Below are positions 32,161 through 39,975 of a stretch of DNA of 40,604 nucleotides, in pieces. Origin of the DNA: Rhodospirillales bacterium (GTDB lineage: Bacteria; Pseudomonadota; Alphaproteobacteria; BOG-932; Roseiterribacteraceae); NCBI GenBank assembly GCA_028291365.1, contig JAQGIE010000010.1:1-40604 (forward strand). Direction: 5' to 3'. Position 1 is the first letter of the stretch; each line of letters starts with the position of its first letter. The notes under the pieces are model-generated. The model saw nothing but the letters and a program-made list of their open reading frames with translations. It did no database searches and was not told the origin of the DNA. The position numbers and the translations under genes were made by a program.

Positions 32161-33454
32161 GCTTTGACTCATCGAGAAGAAGTTTCTTCATGCCGCGCAG
32201 CACCTGCAGGTAGGTGAGCAGCAACAGCGGGGTTGCGATCATGGTGGCGCCGAACAACGCCCAACGCAGCGACTCCGCGCCCGTGGCCGCCGCCAGCGCA
32301 TCGCTGGCGAGCCCGATCGCCATCGGCCCGCCACCCATGCCGATGAAAGCGGCCGAGAACATCACCATCGCCGAGGCGGTGGCGCGCGACGACGGACGTA
32401 CGATCGTCTGCACGGTTGCGGTGATCGGTGCGGTGTAGAGCGAACCGAGCAGTCCGCTGACGCCCGACAGCACATAGGCGAGATCGAGATCGTGCGCGAG
32501 ATACATGCCGGCCTGCGGCACGAAGCCGATCACCGTGCCCCATAACACGATCCGCATCGGCCACAGCGGATGACGCTTCGCCATCCGGTCCGCCAGCAGC
32601 CCGCCGGCCAAGGTGCCGATCAACGTACCGACGCCGCGCGTCGCGGCAATCATCGCGCCAAGCTCGCTGGTGCCGCCGCCGAAACTGCGCTGAAAGAAAG
32701 CGGGCAGCCATTGGCCATGTGCGTAGAGCAGAAACACCGACAGGCCGAAGGCGAAAAAAAGCGGACGAAAGGCCGGGTTGGCCCACAGCTCACCGACGGT
32801 CGAGCGACTGGTTGCGCCCGGGGCGCGAAGCACTTCGGCGTAGCGGCCGCGCGGCGGCTCGCGGAAGGTCAGCAGCAGCAACAGCGACACGAACACGCCC
32901 GGCAGGCCGACGGCCGCAAACGCGGCGCGCCAACCGAACGACTGTTCGAGCCAGCCGCCCAGCGCAAAGGCGGCCATCATCCCGCCGGACGCGCCGACGC
33001 TGTAAATCGCCATCGCGGTCGAACGGCGCGTTGCGGGAAACAGGTCGGCGATCATCGAATGCGATGCGGGCACGCCGCCCGCCTCGCCCGCGCCGACGCC
33101 GATACGCGCGATCAGAAACTGCCAGAAACTTTGCGCCAGGCCGCACAGCGATGCGGCGACGCTCCACACCGCAAGCGATGCGGCCAGGACGAGCTTGCGC
33201 GGATGACGGTCGGACAAGGTGCCCAACGGAATCGCGCAGACCGCGTAGATCGCCGAAAATGCAAACCCCGTCAGCAGCCCGATCTGCGAGTCCGACAGGC
33301 CCAGCTCGGCCTTGATCGGCTGCACCAGGATCGCGAGCAGAAACCGGTCGGCGTAATTGAACCCCATGATCAGGGTCAGCAGCAGCAGCCCGTACCACTC
33401 GACAAAGCTGGGCATGCCGACACGTGCCGTTGTCTCGGACGGCACGTGCGGCAT
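32153..33454 (-). CDS. MFS transporter (spinster-like)
   Basis: A 433-residue major facilitator of the spinster-like type. It has about 12 membrane segments, with GFNYADRFLLAILVQPIKAELGLSDSQIGLLTG at the first loop and the conserved motif GTLSDRHPRKLVL between segments 2 and 3. It starts 14 nt after the TonB receptor stop and overlaps the downstream DUF885 gene. It probably moves the TonB-imported compound from periplasm to cytoplasm, where the two peptidases would act. The substrate is unknown. MPSFVEW, 13 residues in, is an alternative start. Confidence 0.88.
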   Translation of the reverse strand: MPHVPSETTARVGMPSFVEWYGLLLLTLIMGFNYADRFLLAILVQPIKAELGLSDSQIGLLTGFAFSAIYAVCAIPLGTLSDRHPRKLVLAASLAVWSVAASLCGLAQSFWQFLIARIGVGAGEAGGVPASHSMIADLFPATRRSTAMAIYSVGASGGMMAAFALGGWLEQSFGWRAAFAAVGLPGVFVSLLLLLTFREPPRGRYAEVLRAPGATSRSTVGELWANPAFRPLFFAFGLSVFLLYAHGQWLPAFFQRSFGGGTSELGAMIAATRGVGTLIGTLAGGLLADRMAKRHPLWPMRIVLWGTVIGFVPQAGMYLAHDLDLAYVLSGVSGLLGSLYTAPITATVQTIVRPSSRATASAMVMFSAAFIGMGGGPMAIGLASDALAAATGAESLRWALFGATMIATPLLLLTYLQVLRGMKKLLLDESKHD

Positions 33455-33468
33455 GCTTTCGGTACTGC

Positions 33469-35940
33469 TCAGAATTGCACCGCGGCGCGAACGCCAAAGG
33501 TGCGTGGGGGCAGGACCCGGTTGAAATACGGACCGGTCGTCACGTTTGAAAACCCGTTCGCGGCGACGTTGGTGATGTCGTAACTGTCGAACAGATTTTG
33601 GACGAAGAAGGTGAACTGCCAGCTTTTGGATTCGAGGCCGGCGCTGACGTCGAACCGGTCATAGCTCGGCACCGGCAGGAAGGACGCCGGCTTGTTGACG
33701 TTCTCGACCCGCGTCGCGCCGATATAGCGATAGTCGCCGCGCAGCATCAGGTCCCACACCGCGCTGACCGGCATCCGGTAGGTGACGTTCAGGTTTCCGG
33801 TCCATTCCGGCGTATAGGGAAACTTCTCGCCGGCATGATCGAAATTGTTCTGGTCGACATATTTGACGAACTTGGTGTCGGCATAAGACAGCGCGCCGCC
33901 GATGTTGAGTCCGTCGAGCGGCCGCAGCGTCGTTTCCAGTTCGAAGCCCCGCGAGCGGCTGGAGCCGGCATTGTTGATCACCGACGTGTTGATGTTGTCG
34001 ATCTTGGTCAGCGACGTGACCTGCTGGTTGTCGATGTCGATGTAATAGACCGCGGCCCGGATCGAGGCGCGGTTCTGGAAATACGAGCCCTTCCAGCCGA
34101 CTTCGTAGTTGGTCGAGCTTTCGCTGGCGTACGGGATCAGCGCCGATGGTGCCGACGGGAATTTTGGGAAGCCGCCCGCCTTCCAGCCGCGCGAGATGGT
34201 GGCGTAGAGGCGCGTATCCTCGTTCAACGCGTAGGAGATCGAGCCCATCGGCGAGAAGTTGTTGAAGTTCTGCGTACCGGTGGGATTGAACTGCAACAAC
34301 GCCAGCGCCGGTGCATAGCGGCGGCGGAAGCCGCTGATATCGACGATCTCACGGCCATAGCGCAGGCCCGCGGTGAATTCGAAGTCGTCAAACTTGTACG
34401 ACGCCTGGCCGAAGGCGGCGCCGCCGCGGCGCTTCAGCATGATGTCTTCGTTGATCGCGGCATTCTTCAGCAAGGCCGCGTTCCCCGCGGTGAAGGTCTG
34501 GGTGTCGTTGTACCAGGCGAACCGGCGCTGCTCGTGCTCTTCATCAAAGAAGTAGAGACCGCCCATCCATTTCAGCGGACCATCGCCGTCCGATTCCAGG
34601 CGCAGCTCCTGGCTGAACGTGCGCTGGCGCGAATTCAGGTTCCAGTTGGTGCCGGCATAGGTTTCGCCGAACGGGTTGGTGAAAGGCTGCGACAGGTTCG
34701 AGTTGATGCCGTCATTGTCGAGATGAATGTCGGTCTGCGCAAAACGTGCACCGGTGATCGAGGTCAAGGTCGCGCCGCGCAAATTCCACTTCGCCGACAC
34801 CATCACGCCCGACACACGCTGGGTGTCCTTCGGGTGATATTCGCCGAACGTGTCGTAGCAGTTGCAGCCAGCCGGCACGCCGATACCGGCTTCGTTATAG
34901 TGCCGGTAGTACATGTCGCCGGTCACGTTCAGTTCGAAATCGTCGTTAGGGCGCCACACGACCACGGGCCGCACTGCGTAGGAACGCGACGGAGCCTGAT
35001 CGGTATGCAACGTCTGGTTCGTGAGATACCCGTCGGTGTTGCGCACTTCGGCCGAGATGCCTGCGAACAAGGTTCCGCTGACCGGGCCGCGCACCGCGAC
35101 GCGCGCGTGCGACGTGTTTTCGGACCCGTATTCGACCAGCGCCGAACCTTCGAAATCCGGCCCCGGTTTCCTGGTCACAATATTGAGCGCGCCGCCTTCC
35201 GTATTACGGCCGAACAGCGTTCCCTGCGGGCCGCGCAGCACTTCGATCCGGTCGGCGTCGAGAAAGTCGAGATTGAAACCCAGGCTCGACTGGTAGACGC
35301 CGTCGACATAGACGCCGACCGCCGGTTCGAGACCGGCGTTGAAGCCGACGCCGCGCATCGTGATGTAGGTGAAGTCGCCCGACTGCGCCGCGATATTGTT
35401 CTGCGCGAAATACAGACCCGGCACGCGGCCGGCGAGATCGGTCGAGCTGCGGATGTTGGCCGCGTCGAGCTGCGCGCCGCTGATATTGCTGACGGCCATC
35501 GGCACGTCGATCAGCCGCTCTTCGCGTTTACGCGCCGTTACCACCAGCTCTTCCGGCGGCGCTTCGGCGCGCGCCACACGCGGCGGCGCGACGACCGGCG
35601 CTGCGGCACCCGCACGCGCAGGGCGTACGACGACGCTTTTCGCGTCGGTGAACTGGAATTGCAGATTGCTGTCGCGCAGCAATTCACGGAGCGCGTCGGC
35701 GGGTTCGAACGTGCCGCTCAGCTTCCCGCTGCGCAGATCGCGCGGAATCCCCGGTGCCAGCACCACCTGCAGATCGGCCTGGCGGCCGAAGGCAAGCAAG
35801 GCGGTCTCGATCGACTGCGGCGCGATTTCGAATTTCGCCGGTGCCGCCATCGCAACGCCGCCGGCAAACAACATCGCCGTGCCGACCAACAATCCAGCCA
35901 ACGTCCTACGGACGCGCATCCCCGTTCCAGTTCCCGCCAT
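33469..35940 (-). CDS. TonB-dependent receptor with STN signalling domain (FecA-type)
   Basis: An 823-residue TonB-dependent receptor. In order: a signal peptide ending AMAAP (about residue 33); an STN domain at about 35-105 (FEIAPQSIETALLAFGRQADLQVVLA, then FEPADALRELLRDSNLQFQF); a TonB-box-like EELVVTARKREERLIDVP; a plug with ITMRGVGFNAGLEPAVGVYVDGVYQ and IEVLRGPQGTLFGRNTEGGALNIVT; and a barrel ending VRAAVQF. STN domains pass ligand occupancy to a FecR anti-sigma protein, and such a gene with its ECF sigma lies directly upstream. AGGAG precedes the ATG. A small inverted repeat (GACCGG-N5-CCGGTC, 35960-35976) lies in the 80-bp gap after fecR. The barrel is of the general type seen for siderophore, oligosaccharide or peptide receptors, so the ligand is open. 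Confidence 0.92.
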   Translation of the reverse strand: MAGTGTGMRVRRTLAGLLVGTAMLFAGGVAMAAPAKFEIAPQSIETALLAFGRQADLQVVLAPGIPRDLRSGKLSGTFEPADALRELLRDSNLQFQFTDAKSVVVRPARAGAAAPVVAPPRVARAEAPPEELVVTARKREERLIDVPMAVSNISGAQLDAANIRSSTDLAGRVPGLYFAQNNIAAQSGDFTYITMRGVGFNAGLEPAVGVYVDGVYQSSLGFNLDFLDADRIEVLRGPQGTLFGRNTEGGALNIVTRKPGPDFEGSALVEYGSENTSHARVAVRGPVSGTLFAGISAEVRNTDGYLTNQTLHTDQAPSRSYAVRPVVVWRPNDDFELNVTGDMYYRHYNEAGIGVPAGCNCYDTFGEYHPKDTQRVSGVMVSAKWNLRGATLTSITGARFAQTDIHLDNDGINSNLSQPFTNPFGETYAGTNWNLNSRQRTFSQELRLESDGDGPLKWMGGLYFFDEEHEQRRFAWYNDTQTFTAGNAALLKNAAINEDIMLKRRGGAAFGQASYKFDDFEFTAGLRYGREIVDISGFRRRYAPALALLQFNPTGTQNFNNFSPMGSISYALNEDTRLYATISRGWKAGGFPKFPSAPSALIPYASESSTNYEVGWKGSYFQNRASIRAAVYYIDIDNQQVTSLTKIDNINTSVINNAGSSRSRGFELETTLRPLDGLNIGGALSYADTKFVKYVDQNNFDHAGEKFPYTPEWTGNLNVTYRMPVSAVWDLMLRGDYRYIGATRVENVNKPASFLPVPSYDRFDVSAGLESKSWQFTFFVQNLFDSYDITNVAANGFSNVTTGPYFNRVLPPRTFGVRAAVQF

Positions 35941-36020
35941 GCCCCGCTCCTGTTCGCGTGACCGGTTGATCCGGTCTGAAGCTGAGACGCTCGGCCCGCG
36001 CCGATCCGAACTGGCGAACC

Positions 36021-37091
36021 TCAGAATCCGTCGCGGCGATGGGCAAGCACGATGGCCCCGTCACCGTCGACCGTGGCGCGGATCGGAAACGCACTTTCCA
36101 GCGCGCGCGTCCAGCTGCCGAGATCGTTCACTGAAATCGTGCCGGTGTAGCGAATGTCGGCGACGCTCGCGTCGGCGAAACGAACCGGAAGCGCGACGTA
36201 GCGCCGGAGGTCGGCAATCACCGCCCCCAGCGGACGATTGAGATAGCTCGGCCGTCCTTCGCGCCACGTCACCGCGATCGACGGATCGACCGTGCGGATC
36301 GCACTCAGCTCGTCGCGATAGGAAACTTGCTGGCCGGGCGCGAGACGCGCGATCTGGCGCGGCTCGCGGCGCGGCGGTTCGTCCTTGCTGCTGGCATAGG
36401 GCGGCGCCACCAGCACCGCCCCTTGCAGCAAGGTCACGTCGACGCCGCTGTCGGTGAGCTGCACGTCGAATTCGGTGCCGACGGCGCGAATTTCGCCGCC
36501 GCGCGCACGCACGATGAAAGGCCGCGCGGCATCGTGCGCGACGTCGAACAGCGCCTGCCCGCGCATAAGCTGGACGACGCGTTCACGCCGTTCGAACTTC
36601 GCCACCAGTTGCGAGTCGGCGTCGAGCAGCACGCTCGATCCGTCCGGCAAGGTGACGCGCTTCTGCTCGCCCTGGGCGGCGGCGTAGTGCAGCTCGACCG
36701 GAGACGGCGCCCAGATTTCTTCGCGCCACCAGCCCGCGACCGCGAGAAGCAGCAGGCACGCCGCCAGCGCCATCCACGGGCGGTGCGTCGCGCGCGTCGT
36801 GGCCCCAAGACTTGTCCGGCCGAGGCTGGTGCGCCCCAAAAGAAAACGCCCGCGGCGTCTTTCCTCCGCCGCGGGCAGCGCCGTCCAGAAACGCAGCAGC
36901 TCGTCATAGCGGCGCTGTCGTTCCGGCGACGCGTCGAGCCATGCACGCCAATGCGCCCTGGCGGCGGGGTCCGCTTCGGGGGCCTGCAGGCAGGCAAGGC
37001 AGTCGGCGAGCGAAGTCGCCAGCGGATCGCGTGAATCGTCCATCAGTGCAGATGAGACGTTCGGCGACGCCGGATCCGAACTCGCTGTCAT
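36021..37091 (-). CDS. FecR family anti-sigma / sigma-regulator
   Basis: A 356-residue FecR-type inner-membrane regulator. The N-terminal cytoplasmic part contains the DUF4880-like segment (CLACLQAPEADPAARAHWRAWLDASPERQRRYDELLRFW). One membrane segment follows near 105-121 (PWMALAACLLLLAVAGWW). The periplasmic FecR domain shows VTLPDGSSVLLDADSQL, RGQALFDVAHDAARPFIV and VGTEFDVQL. The C-terminal STN-like end interacts with the receptor in characterised systems. A short tandem repeat (GRTSL twice) lies before the membrane segment. The ATG overlaps the ECF sigma stop by 4 nt. Confidence 0.9.
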   Translation of the reverse strand: MTASSDPASPNVSSALMDDSRDPLATSLADCLACLQAPEADPAARAHWRAWLDASPERQRRYDELLRFWTALPAAEERRRGRFLLGRTSLGRTSLGATTRATHRPWMALAACLLLLAVAGWWREEIWAPSPVELHYAAAQGEQKRVTLPDGSSVLLDADSQLVAKFERRERVVQLMRGQALFDVAHDAARPFIVRARGGEIRAVGTEFDVQLTDSGVDVTLLQGAVLVAPPYASSKDEPPRREPRQIARLAPGQQVSYRDELSAIRTVDPSIAVTWREGRPSYLNRPLGAVIADLRRYVALPVRFADASVADIRYTGTISVNDLGSWTRALESAFPIRATVDGDGAIVLAHRRDGF

Positions 37092-37624
37092 GCATGCTCC
37101 GCTTCGAGCCGCGCGGCGCAGCTGGCCAGCGCCCGCAGCGCGTAGCGTCGCGCCATCACTTCGGACAGGTTCATGCGCCGTCCGATCTCGGCAAAGGAAC
37201 AGCCTTCGATGCGGAACAGAAGCAGCGCCTCACGCTCCTTCGGCGCCAGCTCTTCCAGCATGGCGGCGAAGCGTTCGAGATCGTCGCGCGCGAGAAACGC
37301 GGCTTCCGGCGATGGGTGCGTGCCCAGCGCCTCGGCCAGCAGCGGCTCGTCGGCATCGACGGTGCGCCAGCGGCGACGGCGGCGAAGCTGGTCGACGGCG
37401 AGATTTCCGGCAACGCGATAGAGAAAAGCGCGCGGATTGGCGACCGTGCCTTCGCGCATCGCCTGCACCAGGCGCAGGTAGGATTCCTGGGCGACGTCGT
37501 TCGAATCCTGCTCGCAGCCAAGACGCGCGCGCAGAAAAGCGATCAGCCCTAGCCGCTCGTTCTTGCAGACACCATCCTCGCCGCGACGCGGCTTGGCGAC
37601 ATCCAGTGCGATCAGGCTTCGCAT
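37088..37624 (-). CDS. ECF-family RNA polymerase sigma factor (FecI-like)
   Basis: A sigma-70 family ECF factor of about 178 residues. Region 2 includes DVAQESYLRLVQAMREG and PRAFLYRVAGNLAVDQLRRRRR. Region 4 includes LEELAPKEREALLLFRIEGCSFAEIGRRMNLSEVMARRYALRAL. With fecR and the STN receptor it forms a cell-surface-signalling set: ligand binding outside would release this sigma to transcribe the receptor operon. The start is taken at MRSLIAL (37624). An in-frame ATG at 37645 lies inside the operator palindrome, so repressor binding would cover the leader or the start itself. Confidence 0.88.
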   Translation of the reverse strand: MRSLIALDVAKPRRGEDGVCKNERLGLIAFLRARLGCEQDSNDVAQESYLRLVQAMREGTVANPRAFLYRVAGNLAVDQLRRRRRWRTVDADEPLLAEALGTHPSPEAAFLARDDLERFAAMLEELAPKEREALLLFRIEGCSFAEIGRRMNLSEVMARRYALRALASCAARLEAEHA

Positions 37625-37641
37625 CTGCGCGCTCGAACATC

Positions 37642-37659
37642 CCATACAGTCCTGTCTGG
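37642..37659. promoter_or_regulatory. Operator palindrome O4, before the ECF sigma operon
   Basis: CCATACAG-TC-CTGTCTGG has one mismatch to CCATACAG-N2-CTGTATGG. It lies 18-35 bp upstream of the chosen sigma start, in a 57-bp gap after the M20 gene. Confidence 0.6.
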
Positions 37660-37702
37660 TACGGTACGGGCGGCGCGCCGCGTGTCAAGCGCGGCGGTGG
37701 GT

Positions 37703-38878
37703 CTAGCCTTTCGGCAGCGCGGTTTCGGCCAGCTTCGCCCAGTAACTCGCACCAGTCGGTAGAACCGCGTCGTTGAAATCATACGACGGGTTGTGAAGTC
37801 CGTTGGCGTGACGGCCTTCGGTGCCGTTGCCGATCAGCATGTAACTGCCTGCCTTCTTTTCCAGCATGAACGCGAAATCTTCGCCAGCCATGCAGGCGGA
37901 CGCGACCTCGTGCAGCGCATCGGCGCCGACCAGCGCAGCAGCTGCGCGGCGCGCCAGGGCGACGGCGCCGGCTTCATTCACGGTGGGCGGAATGTTCAGC
38001 TGATAGTCGATCGCGACCGTCGCACCGTGCGTCGCGGCGATGCCGGTGACGATCTCGCCGAACAGCGCGTGAACCTGGTGGCGCGCCGCCTTGCTCGTTG
38101 TTCGCACGGTCCCGCGAAACCACGATGTCTCCGGAATGATGTTGTGCGCGCTGCCCGCCTGCAGCTGGGTGACGCTGACCACCACCGCTTCTGCCGGATC
38201 GATCCGGCGGCTGACGATCGATTGCAGCGCACCGACGATCTGCGAAGTGACAAAGACCGGATCAACGCCTTTATGCGGCTGGGCAGCGTGACAGCCTTTG
38301 CCGTGCACGGTGACTTCGAACTGGTCGGTGGCGGCCATCATCGTGCCGTCACGGATCGCAAAATGCCCTTCCGGCAGGCCGGGCCAGTTGTGCATGCCAT
38401 GCACGGTCTCGACCGGGAAGCGCTCGAACAGCCCGTCGGCCAGCATCGCCTCGGCTCCGCCCAGCCCCTCTTCGGCAGGCTGGAAGATGACATAGACTGT
38501 GCCGTCGAAGTTGCGCGTTTCGGCAAGGTAGCGGGCGGCGCCCAGCAGCATCGTCGTGTGCCCGTCATGCCCGCACGCATGCATGCGGCCGGGATTGTTC
38601 GAGCGGTAGGGAACGTTGCCCTCTTCCTCGATCGGCAAGGCGTCCATATCGGCACGCAGGCCAATGGCACGGCGAGAATTGCCAGCGCGGATCACGCCGA
38701 CCACGCCCAGCCTGCCGACCCCGGTAACAACCTCGTCGACCCCGAAGGCGGCAAGCTGCTGCGCCACCAACGCTGCCGTCTCGCGTTCTTCCATGCCCAG
38801 TTCTGGATTGGCATGAATGGTCCGCCGCCAGCGCACCATGTCGTCGGCGAAATGGGCGATGCGATTGTAGACGGGCAT
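37703..38878 (-). CDS. M20 family amidohydrolase / N-acyl-amino-acid hydrolase
   Basis: A 391-residue M20D-type metal-dependent amidohydrolase (hippurate hydrolase, N-acyl-amino-acid hydrolase group). Metal-site motifs are GLRADMDALPIEE, the HACGHDGHTTMLLGAA cysteine/histidine cluster, FQPAEEGLGGA, and a late MAGEDFAFMLE with a C-terminal LHNPSYDFND. The dimerisation-domain segment VHGKGCHAAQPHKGVDPV is present. Such enzymes split N-acyl or N-aroyl amino acids into acid and amino acid. AGGAG lies about 10 nt before the ATG. It ends 43 nt before operator O4 and is co-oriented with the sigma-TonB-peptidase operon, but has no operator copy of its own. Release of an amino acid such as sarcosine is a hypothesis. 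Confidence 0.88.
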   Translation of the reverse strand: MPVYNRIAHFADDMVRWRRTIHANPELGMEERETAALVAQQLAAFGVDEVVTGVGRLGVVGVIRAGNSRRAIGLRADMDALPIEEEGNVPYRSNNPGRMHACGHDGHTTMLLGAARYLAETRNFDGTVYVIFQPAEEGLGGAEAMLADGLFERFPVETVHGMHNWPGLPEGHFAIRDGTMMAATDQFEVTVHGKGCHAAQPHKGVDPVFVTSQIVGALQSIVSRRIDPAEAVVVSVTQLQAGSAHNIIPETSWFRGTVRTTSKAARHQVHALFGEIVTGIAATHGATVAIDYQLNIPPTVNEAGAVALARRAAAALVGADALHEVASACMAGEDFAFMLEKKAGSYMLIGNGTEGRHANGLHNPSYDFNDAVLPTGASYWAKLAETALPKG

Positions 38879-39330
38879 GCGGAAAGGCTCCTGAGACCGG
38901 CGTGCAACGTGTAGACGTTTCGGCCCCGGAGAACCGAACAGCGCACCGCGCCCGGGCGATGGCCCGCAAGTTCGAGATCGGCGACCAGCGGAACGTGTCC
39001 AACCGCGTCCAACCGCAGCGCGCCAGTTCGGCGCCCGAAGGATGGTCTTGGCATTACGACCAGCGGCCGTCGTCGTCGTCGGACAGCTGCCGTCAGGTGC
39101 CCCGCAGGCTGTTCCTGTTGAGGGCCGGGCTTGCTTCCGCTTGAGGCGAAGCGGCTGTTGGTGAAGGCGAGAAAGTGTTCGATCTGGTCCGACGGTACGC
39201 CCTTGAGCACCAACAACTCACGGATCTGACCGCGTCTTATCGTCTGAGTAAGACAGCGTACGCCGGAGGAACCTGACGCCGGCGGAAAGCGCCGATTTTC
39301 CGTAAAACCTTGGCGTGCCTGAAAAGAGCT
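38879..39330. other. Stretch without a supported gene next to tRNA-Gly
   Basis: Frames on both strands (plus 38902-39144; minus from about 39262 leftward, with a coding-like patch IRELLVLKGVPSDQIEHFL) lack clear starts and recognisable domains. In an integrated element an integrase gene would be expected here, beside the tRNA, but none was found. Confidence 0.45.
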
Positions 39331-39404
39331 TGGAGCGGGTGAAGGGAATCGAACCCTCGTCGTAAGCTTGGGAAGCTTCTGCTCTACCATTGAGCTACAC
39401 CCGC
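39331..39404 (-). tRNA. tRNA-Gly (anticodon CCC)
   Basis: A complete 74-nt tRNA with encoded CCA. The acceptor arm begins GCGGGTG and ends CACCCGC followed by T and CCA. The D arm is GCTC...GAGC, the anticodon loop is TTCCCAA (anticodon CCC, reading GGG), and the T arm is AGGGTTCGATTCCCT. Its 3' 46 nt are duplicated at 14350-14395. Confidence 0.95.
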
Positions 39405-39481
39405 AAAGCCCGTGTTTATTGCGGTTTCGCTGAGTCCGGGTCAAGAGCCCGGAGGGCATTCCGGGGCGAACAGGAATGGAA

Positions 39482-39512
39482 CGTGGCGTGGCGGCGCCAC
39501 TTTTACGCCACG
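39482..39512. other. Inverted repeat downstream of tRNA-Gly promoter side
   Basis: CGTGGCGT (39482-39489) and ACGCCACG (39505-39512) are perfect 8-bp arms around 15 nt. A nested palindrome (GTGGC-GGC-GCCAC) occupies part of the same stretch. It lies between the 5' end of the tRNA gene and the small gene at 39592. A T4 run inside the loop makes terminator function ambiguous. Confidence 0.4.
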
Positions 39513-39591
39513 AGGGTTCCGGGCTTGTTCGCGTCGCGACTGGTGCGCAGGATGCGCGTGCCGGAGGGGGCTCCGACCGCACGAGCTGGCC

Positions 39592-39975
39592 ATGGCCAAC
39601 TATTCCGACCGCAACACCGCAGGGACCATCCGGCGCTTCGGCAAGCCGAATCCGGACGCCCCGAAGCCGCCCCTTTCGAACGCGCTCGAGAACGAGCACT
39701 TCCTCCAGGTCTATTGCCTCGAATGTCAGCACGGCAGCGAACCGGTCGATCCGCGGCCGATAGCTGCGAAATACGGGGCGAACTGGACGCTGCACCAACT
39801 CTCGCCGATCTTCGTCTGTACGAAGTGTGGGGTCCGCGGCCGGGTCGAATTTCGGCTGACTTGGCCGCCGGGCTACCCGACGCACAACACCAGCGTCCGG
39901 CCCTACGAGTGGTGGGACGCCCAGCCGGCCCGCGACGTTCTCGACCGCATGAAGAGCCGCGGTCCTGGTCGGTGA
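39592..39975 (+). CDS. Small protein with two CxxC motifs, unknown function
   Basis: A 127-residue protein not matched to any named family. It has two cysteine pairs, CLEC (near residue 41) and CTKC (near 80), about 39 residues apart, which could bind one zinc ion as a zinc ribbon. Between them are short helical and strand segments (PRPIAAKYGANWTLHQLSPIFV), and after them FRLTWPPGYPT and WWDAQPARDVLDRM. The ATG at 39592 follows a weak purine-rich GAGCTGG. Its stop overlaps the next gene's GTG by 4 nt. The frame continues upstream, but nothing there looks conserved. Confidence 0.6.
   Translation: MANYSDRNTAGTIRRFGKPNPDAPKPPLSNALENEHFLQVYCLECQHGSEPVDPRPIAAKYGANWTLHQLSPIFVCTKCGVRGRVEFRLTWPPGYPTHNTSVRPYEWWDAQPARDVLDRMKSRGPGR

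Noticed and set aside
38902-39144. Plus-strand 80-codon frame and a minus-strand coding-like patch next to the tRNA, considered as an integrase fragment
   Set aside because: Neither shows tyrosine or serine recombinase motifs. Similarity to any protein could not be seen.
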